A stretch of 64,000 nt of DNA from Variovorax paradoxus. GTDB lineage: Bacteria; Pseudomonadota; Gammaproteobacteria; Burkholderiales; Burkholderiaceae_C. Position 1 is the first letter of the stretch, and each line of letters starts with the position of its first letter. Under the pieces are notes generated by a model. The model had not been told where the DNA came from. It ran no database searches and was given only the letters and a program-made list of their open reading frames with translations. A program made the position numbers and the translations under genes. The stretch covers positions 4,216,001 through 4,280,000 of the forward strand of contig NZ_CP046622.1 of assembly GCF_009755665.1 (NCBI RefSeq), written 5' to 3'. Of the stretch, positions 17,330-26,741 are shown one piece after another.

Positions 17330-19780
17330 CTATGCGGACTGGACGGCCGTGATGGCGCGAAGAATCGATTCGCTCGTGGCCGGTGCCTTCAGCGGCGGAT
17401 CGACCCTGTGGCCGCCCGCGGCGGACACCGCATCGCGGATGGCAAAGAACACCGAGAACGGCAGCAGCAGCGGCGGTTCGCCAACGGCCTTGCTGCGGTG
17501 AATGGAGTCCTCGACGTTCTGGCCTTCGAACAGGCGCACGTTGAAGATGGGCGGGCAGTCGTTGGCCGTCGGAATCTTGTAGGTGCTGGGCGCGTGCGTG
17601 GTGAGCTTGCCGCTTTGCGGATGCCACACCAGCTCTTCGGTAGTGAGCCAGCCCATGCCCTGGATGAAGGCGCCTTCGACCTGGCCGATGTCCACGGCCG
17701 GGTTCAGCGACTTGCCCGCGTCGTGCAGGATGTCGGCGCGCAAGAGCTTCCATTCGCCGGTGAGCGTGTCGACCACCACCTCGCTCACCGCCGCGCCATA
17801 GGCGTAGTAGTAGAACGGGCGGCCCTGCATCTTTTCCTTGTCCCAGCTGAGGCCGGGGGTGGCGTAGAAGCCGTCGGACCAAAGCTGCTTGCGGTCGAGG
17901 TACGCCTCGCCGACCACCGTGCTGAAGGCCAGCGTGCGGCCGTTGACTTCGACCTTGTCGTTGGCAAAGCGCACTTCGCCCGGCTTGCCGCCATGGCGTT
18001 CGGCGGCGCTTTGCGCAAGCCGCTCGCGGATCTGCCGCGCCGCGTCTTGGGCGGCCTTGCCGTTCAGGTCGGCACCCGTCGATGCGGCGGTGGCCGAGGT
18101 GTTGGCCACCTTGGTGGTGTCGGTGGCGGTCACGCGCACGCGCTCGAAGCTCACGCCCAGTTCGTGCGCCACCACCTGCGCCACCTTGGTGTTGAGGCCC
18201 TGCCCCATCTCGGTTCCGCCGTGGTTCACGAGAATGGAGCCGTCGGTGTACACATGCACCAGTGCGCCGGCCTGGTTGAAGTGCTTCACGTTGAACGAAA
18301 TGCCGAACTTGAGCGGCGCCAGCGCCAGGCCGCGCTTGAGCACCACGCTTTTCTGGTTGAACGCGGCAATCTCCTCGCGCCGGGCGCGGTAGTCGCTGCT
18401 CGTTTCGAGCTCGGCCACCAGCTCGTGCACGATGTTGTCGGTCACCGTCTGCCGGTAGGGCGTGACGTTGTTCTCCGCCTTGCCGTAGAAGTTGACGCGC
18501 CGCACATCGAGCGGGTCTTTCTTCAGCTCGCGCGCGACCGAATCGAGGATGTTCTCGACAGCGATGGCGCCCTGCGGACCGCCGAACCCGCGAAAGGCCG
18601 TGTTGCTCTGCGTGTTGGTCTTGCCCGAATAGCCATGCATCGCCACGTTGGGCAGCCAGTAGGCGTTGTCGAAGTGGCACAGCGCGCGCGTCATCACGGG
18701 GCCCGAAAGGTCGGCCGAGTGGCCTGCCCGCGAGACCATGGTGATCTCCGCGCCGAGGATGCGGCCCTCGTCGTCGTAGCCCACGTCGTACTCGTACCAG
18801 AAGCAGTGGCGGCGGCCGGTGATCATGAAGTCGTCATCGCGGTCGAGCCTGAGCTTGACCGGGCGGCGCAGCTTGCTGGCCGCCACCGCGGCCACGCAGG
18901 CGAAGAGAGCCGATTGCGATTCCTTGCCGCCGAAGCCGCCGCCCATGCGCCGGCATTCGACGTGCACTTCGTTCGACTGCAGGTGCAGCGCGTGCGCCAC
19001 CAGGTGCTGCATCTCGCTCGGGTGCTGCGTGGAGCAATGAATGTGCAGCGCGCCGCCCTCTTTCGGAATGGCGTAGCTGATCTGGCCTTCGAGGTAGAAC
19101 TGCTCCTGCCCGCCCACGTCGAGCGTGGCCTTGTGGCGGTGCGGCGCCGCGGCAATGGCCGCGCGCACCGCCGCCTCGTCGCCTTCGTTGGCCGCGCCGC
19201 CGCTGCGCACGATGTGCATTGGCGGCACCACGTATTGGCCGCGGGCGTGGGCGTCTTGCGGCGTGAGCACGGGTGGCTCGGCCTCGACCGCGATGGCGTC
19301 CTTCGCCTTTGCGGCGGCACGGCGCGCGGCATCGCGGCTTTCTGCAATCACCGCGAACACCGGCTGGCCCAGGTAGCGGATCTGGCCGCCGTCCTTTAGC
19401 GAAAGCAGTATCGGGTCGTCGTGCACGATCGAGCCGCAGTCGTTGGTGCCCGGAATGTCGTCGGCCGTCAGCACCGACACCACGCCCGGCATCGCGCGGA
19501 TCGCATCGAGCGACAGCGCCGTCACCCGGCCGTTGGCTGCGGGCGAGAGGCCCAGCGCGCAATGCAGCGTGCCCGCAATCTCGGGGATGTCGTCGATGTA
19601 GGTGGCCTCGCCGGCCACGTGCAGGTGCGCCGATTCGTGCGGGCGGCTGATGCCGACGCGCGCGCCGAGTTCGTGCGCCACGGCCTCGGCCGCGGGGTCG
19701 ATGCGTGCGGCGGTGTTCTTCAGGTAGTCGGCAAAGGGCTCGGCGGGCTGCAGCAGGCGGGCGTCGATGGGCTTGTTCAT
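17330..19780 (-). CDS. xdhB: Xanthine dehydrogenase molybdopterin-binding subunit
   Basis: 816 residues from the ATG at 19780. Signature segments of the Mo-pterin subunit are clear: HLHVAGEATYIDDIPEIAGT near residue 50, CRRMGGGFGGKESQ near 255, TAFRGFGGPQGAIAVE near 385 and NHGGTEMGQGLNTKVAQ near 510. It oxidises hypoxanthine and xanthine to urate in the cytoplasm as part of an A2B2-type complex with the FeS/FAD subunit encoded two bases upstream. XdhC, needed to insert the sulfurated cofactor, is encoded about 19 kb away at 38448, which is unusual because many operons keep xdhABC together. Confidence 0.96.
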   Translation of the reverse strand: MNKPIDARLLQPAEPFADYLKNTAARIDPAAEAVAHELGARVGISRPHESAHLHVAGEATYIDDIPEIAGTLHCALGLSPAANGRVTALSLDAIRAMPGVVSVLTADDIPGTNDCGSIVHDDPILLSLKDGGQIRYLGQPVFAVIAESRDAARRAAAKAKDAIAVEAEPPVLTPQDAHARGQYVVPPMHIVRSGGAANEGDEAAVRAAIAAAPHRHKATLDVGGQEQFYLEGQISYAIPKEGGALHIHCSTQHPSEMQHLVAHALHLQSNEVHVECRRMGGGFGGKESQSALFACVAAVAASKLRRPVKLRLDRDDDFMITGRRHCFWYEYDVGYDDEGRILGAEITMVSRAGHSADLSGPVMTRALCHFDNAYWLPNVAMHGYSGKTNTQSNTAFRGFGGPQGAIAVENILDSVARELKKDPLDVRRVNFYGKAENNVTPYRQTVTDNIVHELVAELETSSDYRARREEIAAFNQKSVVLKRGLALAPLKFGISFNVKHFNQAGALVHVYTDGSILVNHGGTEMGQGLNTKVAQVVAHELGVSFERVRVTATDTTKVANTSATAASTGADLNGKAAQDAARQIRERLAQSAAERHGGKPGEVRFANDKVEVNGRTLAFSTVVGEAYLDRKQLWSDGFYATPGLSWDKEKMQGRPFYYYAYGAAVSEVVVDTLTGEWKLLRADILHDAGKSLNPAVDIGQVEGAFIQGMGWLTTEELVWHPQSGKLTTHAPSTYKIPTANDCPPIFNVRLFEGQNVEDSIHRSKAVGEPPLLLPFSVFFAIRDAVSAAGGHRVDPPLKAPATSESILRAITAVQSA

Positions 19781-19782
19781 GG

Positions 19783-21396
19783 TCAGACTCCTTCCGCCAC
19801 GGTGTTGGCCGAGGCATGGGGCATCACGCTCCAGACGCTGGTCTCGTCGAGCGAGAGTGCGTCGTCGGCGCGGGTTTCGAGCCAGAGGCGCTGGATGAGG
19901 TTTTGCGCCACCTGCAGCCGGTAGTCGGCCGATGCGCGCATGTCCGACAGCGGCTTGAAGTCTTGCGCAAGCGCAAGCTTGGCGGCGTTCACGCTGGCTT
20001 GCGTCCAGGGCTTGCCCACGAGCGCGGCTTCGGCCTGGGCGGCGCGCTTCACCGTGGCGGCCATGCCGCCGAAAGCCAGGCGCACGGCCTTCACCGTGTC
20101 GCCGCCCTCTTCCAGCTCCACCGCAAAACCGGCGCACAGCGCGGAAATGTCGCAGTCGAAGCGCTTGCTGATCTTGTAGGCGCGAACCTGGCGGCGCATG
20201 GCTGCAAGCGGAACCGCGAGGCCCTGCACGAACTCGCCCGGCTGCAGCTGGTTCTTCATGTAGTCGATATAGAAATCGGGCAACGGCATGCGGCGCACCG
20301 CATCGCCGCGGCGCAGCTCGATCTCAGCGTCGAGCGACATCAGGACCGGCGGCGAATCGCCGATGGGCGAGCCGTTGGCCACGTTGCCGCCCATGGTGCC
20401 GGCATGGCGGATGGGCGGCGACGCAAAGCGCAGCCACACATCCTGCAGGCCAGGCACGCGCTGCACCAGGGCTTCGAAGGCGGATTCGAGCGATGCGCCG
20501 GCGCCGATGTAGAGCTCCTCCGCACGAGTCTCGATGATCTTCATTTCAGCCACGTCGCCCACGTAGATGATGTCGCCCAGGTCGCGGAACTGCTTGTTGA
20601 CCCACAGGCCGACGTCGGTGGAGCCCGAGAGCAGCTGCGCCCCCGGCTTCTGCACGCGCAGTGCCGCCAGCTGCGCAAGCGTTCTGGGTGCATGAAAGTG
20701 GTCGATGCGGGCGCCGAGCGGCGCGGCGTAGTCGAGGCTCTCTCCCTGCAAATTCCCTTGCAGGGCTGCGAGCGCGGCCACCACCGGCTGCGCATCGAGC
20801 CGTACCTGCGGCAGGTCGAACATGCGCTGGCCGGCATCGAGAATCGGCCGGTAGCCGGTGCAGCGGCACAGGTTGCCCGAAAGCTCATCGGCCAGCTGCT
20901 GGCGGGTGGGCTGGGTGCCCTCGGCCTGGTGGTGCTCGTAGGCGGACCACAGCGACATCACGAACCCGGGAGTGCAAAAACCGCACTGCGAGCCGTGGCA
21001 ATCGACCATGGCCTGCTGCACCGGGTGCAGCCGGTGCACGGGATGCGGGCGCTTGTCCTGCGCCTGTACTTCGGTCTCGCCTGCCGCATGGGCCTGGCAC
21101 TGGTCCTTGAGGTCTTCGACCGTGAAAAGCGCCTTGCCGTGCAAGGTGGGCAAGAACTGGATGCAGGCATTGACCGTTTGCAGCTTCAGGCCACCGGCCT
21201 CGGCCAGCTCGCCGACGACCACGGTGCAGGCGCCGCAGTCGCCCTCGTTGCAGCCTTCCTTGGTGCCGGTGCAGTGCGCGTCCTCGCGCAGCCAGTCGAG
21301 CACGGAGCGCGTGGGGTGGACGCCGCTGACGTCGACGATTTTTCCGCGGTGGAAAAACCGGATGGGTTGGATCTTGTTGCTGCTCTCGGTGCTCAT
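19783..21396 (-). CDS. xdhA: Xanthine dehydrogenase FeS/FAD subunit
   Basis: 537 residues. The plant-type [2Fe-2S] domain has CTGTKEGCNEGDCGACTVVV near residue 48. The second cluster domain follows with CGFCTPGFVMSLWSAY and CRCTGYRPI near 140-175. The FAD domain has a segment like GGNVANGSPIGDSPP near 320. It passes electrons from the Mo site in XdhB to NAD+. The start ATG at 21396 follows GAAGAGC. The stop is two bases before the xdhB start, so the pair is an operon. A LysR gene lies upstream on the same strand. Confidence 0.96.
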   Translation of the reverse strand: MSTESSNKIQPIRFFHRGKIVDVSGVHPTRSVLDWLREDAHCTGTKEGCNEGDCGACTVVVGELAEAGGLKLQTVNACIQFLPTLHGKALFTVEDLKDQCQAHAAGETEVQAQDKRPHPVHRLHPVQQAMVDCHGSQCGFCTPGFVMSLWSAYEHHQAEGTQPTRQQLADELSGNLCRCTGYRPILDAGQRMFDLPQVRLDAQPVVAALAALQGNLQGESLDYAAPLGARIDHFHAPRTLAQLAALRVQKPGAQLLSGSTDVGLWVNKQFRDLGDIIYVGDVAEMKIIETRAEELYIGAGASLESAFEALVQRVPGLQDVWLRFASPPIRHAGTMGGNVANGSPIGDSPPVLMSLDAEIELRRGDAVRRMPLPDFYIDYMKNQLQPGEFVQGLAVPLAAMRRQVRAYKISKRFDCDISALCAGFAVELEEGGDTVKAVRLAFGGMAATVKRAAQAEAALVGKPWTQASVNAAKLALAQDFKPLSDMRASADYRLQVAQNLIQRLWLETRADDALSLDETSVWSVMPHASANTVAEGV

Positions 21397-21587
21397 GCTC
21401 TTCGTGCTCGTGGGTGGCTCGTTTCGGCCAAGCGTTGACGTTAGCGGCTTGCGCCGCCGGATACATACCGCAGCGCCCATATTGCGTATGTGGGGGGCGG
21501 TATGCAAGCTACGGGGAAACCCTTGAGCCAGCGAGCAATTCCCAGGCCATACCGGGCCATTCCTGGGCGGCCGCCGCCGTTTTTGCG

Positions 21588-22493
21588 TCAGGCACCGTCC
21601 GAAAACAGCTCCGCGATCACCTGCCGCAGCCACCGGTTGGCCGGATCGGCTTCGAAGCGCTTGCTCCAATGCAGGGACACCGTGAAGTCGCGCAGCGGAA
21701 AGGCCGGCTCCACGATGGCGTAGCCGCCTTCTTCTGCAAACCCGCGCGCGATGTTGCGCGGCATCACCACGGCCAGATCGGTGGCGCGCACGATCGCCGG
21801 CAGCACCATGAAGTGCTCGGTGGTCAGGCGCACCCGCTCTTCCAGGTTGAGCAGTTGCAAGATGCGCAGCGTTTCGGCATGCGTGCGCACCGCCACGTAT
21901 TCAAGCGTTTGAAGCGCCTCGATGAGCGCCTGGCTGTTGCGCCGCCCGCGTGCAAACGGATGGCCCTTGCGCAGCAGCACGATGTAGCGGTCTTTCAGCA
22001 GGTGCTTGCGCTGCGTGTCGCGCACTTTGGGCAAGAAGCCGAAGGCAAAGTCGATGCGGCCGCTGTCGAGCGCTGGCGCTATCTCGGTGGGCGCCAGCGG
22101 CAGGGTCTCCACGCGCACGCCGGGCGACAGTTCGCCAAGGCGCGCCATGAGAGAAGGCAGAAAGCGGCCCTCGCCGATGTCGCTCATGTGAATGCGAAAA
22201 GTCTTGCGCGATGCCTGCGGCTCGAATCGGCCGGGCTCCTGCAGCGCTTCTTCCAGCGTGTTGAGCGCGGCCTGCACCGCAACGGCCAGCCGATCGGCGC
22301 GCGGCGTAGGCGCCACACCGCCGGGGGCGCGCGTGAAGAGCGCGTCTTTCAGCAGCAGGCGCAGGCGGCCGAGGCCGTGGCTTGCGGCGGGCTGCGTGAG
22401 GCCCAGCTCTTCGGCGGCGCGGCTCACGCTGCGCGCGCGATAGACCGCATCGAACAGGCGCAGCAGGTTGAGGTCTATCGTTTGTATATGCAT
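21588..22493 (-). CDS. LysR family transcriptional regulator
   Basis: 301 residues from the ATG at 22493; an in-frame ATG at 22502 would add MHA. The HTH is clear: LNLLRLFDAVYRARSVSRAA then QPAASHGLGRLRLLLKDALF. The effector domain has DFAFGFLPKVRDTQRKHLL and VVMPRNIARGFAEEGG, reminiscent of NodD/PcpR-like regulators of aromatic compounds. It is divergent from the sorbosone-dehydrogenase-like gene and upstream of xdhA. The start codon lies inside a 19-bp palindrome, so autoregulation is likely. The target could be either side. Confidence 0.88.
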   Translation of the reverse strand: MHIQTIDLNLLRLFDAVYRARSVSRAAEELGLTQPAASHGLGRLRLLLKDALFTRAPGGVAPTPRADRLAVAVQAALNTLEEALQEPGRFEPQASRKTFRIHMSDIGEGRFLPSLMARLGELSPGVRVETLPLAPTEIAPALDSGRIDFAFGFLPKVRDTQRKHLLKDRYIVLLRKGHPFARGRRNSQALIEALQTLEYVAVRTHAETLRILQLLNLEERVRLTTEHFMVLPAIVRATDLAVVMPRNIARGFAEEGGYAIVEPAFPLRDFTVSLHWSKRFEADPANRWLRQVIAELFSDGA

Positions 22494-22504
22494 GGCATGC
22501 ATAT
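22486..22504. promoter_or_regulatory. 19-bp perfect palindrome covering the LysR start
   Basis: ATATGCATG-G-CATGCATAT reads the same on both strands apart from its central base. It contains both candidate start codons of the LysR gene (22493 and 22502). A regulator bound here would block its own initiation region; a palindromic alternative is a hairpin in the mRNA that hides the start. Role inferred. Confidence 0.6.
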
Positions 22505-22620
22505 TACTTAGCTCGATTATTTTATTGAAGACCCGGCGCAGGGCTCGCACACTGGCCGCCGTTGCCGGCAGAGACATTCGGCAAACAACGAAGAGCCCAC
22601 CCACGAGAAGGAGACAAGAC

Positions 22621-23820
22621 ATGGCCAGACTGCGTCCGCATGCGGCAATTGCCGCCCTGCTTTGCGTTGCCACCACCGCCGCGTGGGCCCAACAGCCTCC
22701 GGCCGAAGAGCCGGGCTGGGCCAAGGGGCGCCCCAAGACCGAGGCGGCCACGCGCATGGCGCCGGTTCCTTCCTTCCCCATTCCCACCGCGGCCGACCAG
22801 TTGCCCACAGCCAAGTTCAAGCTGCCGCCGGGCTTCAAGGTGGAGACCTGGGCCTCGGGCGTGCTCGATGCACGGTCGCTCCGGCAGGGCGACAAGGGCA
22901 CGGTGTTCGTGAGCACGCTCTTCGTGGGCAACAAGGTGTATGCCATTGCCGAGAAGGGCGACCGCAAGCCCAAGACCATTGTCGACAAGACCGAGTTCGC
23001 CACCGGCGTCGAATACCACAAGGGTGCGCTGTACCTTGCCACGCACAAGCAGATCGTTCGCTACGACGGCATCGAGGACAAGCTCGACAACCCCGGCACG
23101 CCGGCGGTGCTGAACGACAAATTGCCCGGCGGTCAGGACCACAGCTGGCGCTACCTGCGCGTGCGCGACAACAAGCTTTACTACGCGGTAGGTGCGCCCT
23201 GCAACATCTGCGACCCGGACGAGGCGCATGCACGCATCTTTCGCATGAACCTGGACGGCAGCGGCATCGAGACCGTGGCGCGCGGCGTGCGCAACACGGT
23301 GGGCTTCGACTTCGATCCGAAGACGGGCAATCTCTGGTTTACCGACAACGGGCGGGATTGGCTCAGCGAAGACCTGCCGAATGACGAGCTGAACGTGGTG
23401 ACCAAGCCCGACCAGCACTTCGGTTACCCGTATTGCCACCAGGGCAACATTGCCGACCCCGAGTTCGGCTGGGGCAAGAACTGCGGCGAGTTCACCAAGC
23501 CGGCCGCGCTGCTCGGCCCGCATGCGGCCGGGCTGGGCCTTGCCTTCTACAAGGGCAAGATGTTCCCGACCAAGTACCGCGGCGCCATGTTCATCGCACG
23601 CCATGGGCCATGGAACCGCACGGTCAAGTACGCAGACATTGCCGTGGCATGGCCCGATGGCAAGGGCGGCGCGAAGGTCGAGCCGTTCATGACGGGCTTT
23701 GTCGAGAACAACAACTATCTCGGCCGGCCGGTGGACTTTCTGGTGCTGAAGGACGGTTCCATGCTCGTGAGCGACGACCACGCGGGCGCGATCTACCGCA
23801 TCAGCTACAGCGGCCGATGA
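22621..23820 (+). CDS. Sorbosone dehydrogenase-like PQQ-type beta-propeller, exported
   Basis: 399 residues behind a GAAGGAGA site. A Sec signal (MARLRPHAAIAALLCVATTA ending AWAQ) puts it in the periplasm. The beta-propeller has LPPGFKVETWASGVLDARSL near residue 70 and ends with DGSMLVSDDHAGAIYRISY, the pattern of soluble glucose/sorbosone dehydrogenases that use PQQ and oxidise sugars or aldehydes. A CNIC pair near residue 198 is non-heme. It overlaps the diheme cytochrome gene by four bases, which suggests that the cytochrome takes its electrons. The true substrate is unknown. Confidence 0.85.
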   Translation: MARLRPHAAIAALLCVATTAAWAQQPPAEEPGWAKGRPKTEAATRMAPVPSFPIPTAADQLPTAKFKLPPGFKVETWASGVLDARSLRQGDKGTVFVSTLFVGNKVYAIAEKGDRKPKTIVDKTEFATGVEYHKGALYLATHKQIVRYDGIEDKLDNPGTPAVLNDKLPGGQDHSWRYLRVRDNKLYYAVGAPCNICDPDEAHARIFRMNLDGSGIETVARGVRNTVGFDFDPKTGNLWFTDNGRDWLSEDLPNDELNVVTKPDQHFGYPYCHQGNIADPEFGWGKNCGEFTKPAALLGPHAAGLGLAFYKGKMFPTKYRGAMFIARHGPWNRTVKYADIAVAWPDGKGGAKVEPFMTGFVENNNYLGRPVDFLVLKDGSMLVSDDHAGAIYRISYSGR

Positions 23821-24476
23821 GCAGGGGTTTCGTTCTTTCGGCTTTCATGCAGGCAGGCGCAGCCATGGCCATGACGCTCCTCGCTTCAGCGGCGCCTTCC
23901 GCCAGTGCGCAAGGCACGCAGGCCGCGCAGGGCAGCTATGCGCAGCGCTATGCGGCAGTGTGCGCCTCGTGCCACGGTGCCAACGGGCGCAGCGACATGG
24001 CGGGAACACCGGTGCTCGCGGGCCAGCATTCGTTCTATGCCATTACGCAGCTGTTCTTGTTTCGTGAAGGCCGGCGCGACAACCCCGCCATGACGGCCGT
24101 AGCCAAGACAATGAAGGACGAGGACCTGCGCGGCTTCTCCGAGTTCATAGCCACGCTGCCGGCCGTGCCCGCACCGTCCGCGGCCGCACCGCCCGATGCA
24201 GCCCGCATGGCGCGCGGGCAGGCGCTGGCGCAAACGCACCGCTGCGTCATCTGCCACGGCGCCGACCTGAGCGGCGGGCAGCAGGTGCCGCGCATCGCAC
24301 AGCAGCGCGAGGACTACCTGCAGATGACGCTGCACGGCTTTCGCACCGGCAAGCGGCCGGGCTACACGCAGGCAATGACCGAGGCCGTGAGCGGCATCCC
24401 GCCGGAGGACCTGGACACCCTTGCCCACTACGTGGCGCGCTTTCCCGGCACCGCCGCCAGGCCGCCCGGCAAGTAG
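23817..24476 (+). CDS. Diheme c-type cytochrome, periplasmic
   Basis: 219 residues. A signal peptide ends near SASAQG. Two class I heme sites are visible: CASCH near residue 51 and CVICH near residue 142, each in an AVCASCHGANG/HRCVICHGADL context as in cytochrome c4. Methionine ligands could be in the following segments. It starts inside the stop of the upstream dehydrogenase gene (ATGA), so the two are coupled and probably form a dehydrogenase-cytochrome electron relay toward a terminal oxidase. Confidence 0.9.
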   Translation: MSRGFVLSAFMQAGAAMAMTLLASAAPSASAQGTQAAQGSYAQRYAAVCASCHGANGRSDMAGTPVLAGQHSFYAITQLFLFREGRRDNPAMTAVAKTMKDEDLRGFSEFIATLPAVPAPSAAAPPDAARMARGQALAQTHRCVICHGADLSGGQQVPRIAQQREDYLQMTLHGFRTGKRPGYTQAMTEAVSGIPPEDLDTLAHYVARFPGTAARPPGK

Positions 24477-24581
24477 CCACCGATACCGCAGCGCAACGCC
24501 GGCGCAGGCGCGGTGCGGGGAACGCACGCCTTTGCCCGCCAGCCATTCAACCACCACATCAACCCATTGGAGCCGAATCTC

Positions 24582-26741
24582 TTGGAAGTTTCATTCAGCA
24601 AGGAAGTGCAATCGCTGCGCCTGGGCGCCGGCGACACATTCCACGGCGAGGGCATTCTCGCGATCACCAAAGGCCTGCTGCAGTCGGGCGTGGCCTACGT
24701 CGGCGGCTACCAGGGCGCGCCGGTTTCGCACCTGCTCGACGTGATGGTGCAGGCCAAGACATACATGGACGAACTGGGCGTGCACGTGGAGGCCTGCTCG
24801 AACGAAGCCTCCGCGGCCGCGATGCTCGGCGCTTCCATTCACTACCCGCTGCGCGGCGCCGTCACGTGGAAGTCCATCGTCGGCACCAACGTGGCGGCCG
24901 ATGCGCTCTCCAACCTCTCGTCGCCCGGCGTGACGGGCGGCGTGCTGGTGGTGGTGGGCGAGGACTACGGCGAGGGCGCGAGCGTGATCCAGGAGCGCAC
25001 GCATGCCTACGCGCTCAAGTCGAGCATGTGCCTGCTCGATCCGCGGCCCGACCTCGGCCAGATGGTGCGCATGGTCGAGCACGGCTTCCGCCTCTCGGAG
25101 GCATCGAACATGCCCTGCCTCATGGAGCTGCGCATCCGCACCTGCCATGTGCGCGGCAGCTTCGAGTGCAAGGACAACATTGCGCCCGCCGTCTCGACCC
25201 GGGCGCTGATGACGGAACCCGCGGGCTTCGACTACATGCGCCTCGCGCATCCGCCCGTCACCTTTCGCCACGAGAAGCTCAAGGGCGATGAGCGCATTCC
25301 GGCGGCGCGGCGCTACATCGTGGAGCATGGGCTCAACGAGCTCGTTCCAGGTGGTCGCCATGCCGATCTTGGCATCGTGGTGCAAGGCGGGCTGTACAAC
25401 GCATTGATCCGCAGCCTGCAGCAGCAGGGCCTGGCCGATGCATTCGGCGAGACGGACATTCCGATCCTGGTGCTGAACGTGACCTACCCGCTGGTGCCTG
25501 AGCAGGTGGCCGATTTTTGCGTGGGCAAGCGCGCAGTGCTGGTAGTGGAAGAAGGCCAGCCCGAATACATCGAGCAAGACATCGCCACCCTGCTGCGCCG
25601 GCGCGACATCCAAACGCCGCTGCACGGCAAGGACATGCTGCCGTCGGCGGGTGAATACGGGGTGGAAGTGCTCGCGGGCGGCATCGGCGTGTTCGCGGCC
25701 AAATACATCGGGACGGGCGAAGCCTCTTCGTCCGCCGCGGCCTGGCTGGCCGGCAACCGCGAGCGGCGCGAAGCCGTGGCGCGCCAGCTCTCCGCGCCGC
25801 TGCCCAACCGGCCGCCGAGCTTTTGCGTCGGCTGCCCGGAGCGTCCGGTGTTCTCGGCCCTGAAGCTTGCGCAGCAGCAGACGGGCCCTGTGCACATTGC
25901 GGCCGACATCGGTTGCCATGCCTTCGGCACCTTCGAACCGTTCTCGATGGGGCATTCGATCCTCGGCTACGGCATGAGCCTGGCAAGCCGCGCAGGCGTG
26001 GCGCCGATGATGAACCGCCGCACGCTGTCGATCATGGGCGACGGCGGGTTCTGGCACAACGGCCTGCTCACCGGGGTGCAGAGCGCGCTCTTCAACGGCG
26101 ACGATGCGGTGCTGCTGATCTTCAAGAACGGCTACACCTCGGCCACGGGCACGCAGGACATCATCTCCACGCCCGACGAAGAGATGAAGGAACGCGCGGT
26201 CGACAAGCAGCAGAGCCTGGTCGACAAGAACCAGACCATCGAGTCCACGCTGACGGGCCTGGGCGTGAAGTGGATGCGCACCGTGACCACCTACGACGTG
26301 GAGCGCATGCGCAAGACGCTGACGGAGGCGCTCACCAGCGACTTCAACGGCCTGAAGGTGGTGATTGCCGAGGGCGAGTGCCAGCTGGAGCGCCAGCGCC
26401 GCATCAAGCCCTGGATTGCAAGCCTGCTCAAGAAGGGCGAGCGCGTGGTGCGCGTGAAATACGGCGTCGATGAAGACGTATGCAACGGCGACCACGCCTG
26501 CATCCGCCTTTCGGGCTGCCCTACGCTCACGCTCAAGGACAACCCCGATCCGCTGAAGGTCGACCCGGTGGCCACCGTGATCGACGGCTGCGTGGGCTGC
26601 GGGTTGTGCGGCGAGAACGCGCACGCGGCCACGCTGTGCCCCAGCTTCTACCGCGCCGAGGTGGTGCAGAACCCGAAGTGGCATGAACGCCTTCTGCACG
26701 GCCTGCGCGGTGCGGTCGTGCGCGCATTGCAACCCGCATGA
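24582..26741 (+). CDS. Indolepyruvate:ferredoxin oxidoreductase, alpha-type subunit
   Basis: About 719 residues from a TTG at 24582 with TTGGAG nine bases upstream; a GTG at 24513 is a longer option. The order is pyrimidine-binding domain (YQGAPVSHLLDVM; CSNEASAAAMLGAS), thiamine diphosphate domain (SIMGDGGFWHNGLLTGVQSA) and a C-terminal ferredoxin-like tail with CNGDHAC, GC and VIDGCVGCGLCGENAHA cysteines. The family oxidatively decarboxylates aryl pyruvates from Trp, Phe or Tyr to aryl-acetyl-CoA, reducing ferredoxin. The partner gamma-type subunit follows with a four-base overlap. Confidence 0.9.
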   Translation: MEVSFSKEVQSLRLGAGDTFHGEGILAITKGLLQSGVAYVGGYQGAPVSHLLDVMVQAKTYMDELGVHVEACSNEASAAAMLGASIHYPLRGAVTWKSIVGTNVAADALSNLSSPGVTGGVLVVVGEDYGEGASVIQERTHAYALKSSMCLLDPRPDLGQMVRMVEHGFRLSEASNMPCLMELRIRTCHVRGSFECKDNIAPAVSTRALMTEPAGFDYMRLAHPPVTFRHEKLKGDERIPAARRYIVEHGLNELVPGGRHADLGIVVQGGLYNALIRSLQQQGLADAFGETDIPILVLNVTYPLVPEQVADFCVGKRAVLVVEEGQPEYIEQDIATLLRRRDIQTPLHGKDMLPSAGEYGVEVLAGGIGVFAAKYIGTGEASSSAAAWLAGNRERREAVARQLSAPLPNRPPSFCVGCPERPVFSALKLAQQQTGPVHIAADIGCHAFGTFEPFSMGHSILGYGMSLASRAGVAPMMNRRTLSIMGDGGFWHNGLLTGVQSALFNGDDAVLLIFKNGYTSATGTQDIISTPDEEMKERAVDKQQSLVDKNQTIESTLTGLGVKWMRTVTTYDVERMRKTLTEALTSDFNGLKVVIAEGECQLERQRRIKPWIASLLKKGERVVRVKYGVDEDVCNGDHACIRLSGCPTLTLKDNPDPLKVDPVATVIDGCVGCGLCGENAHAATLCPSFYRAEVVQNPKWHERLLHGLRGAVVRALQPA

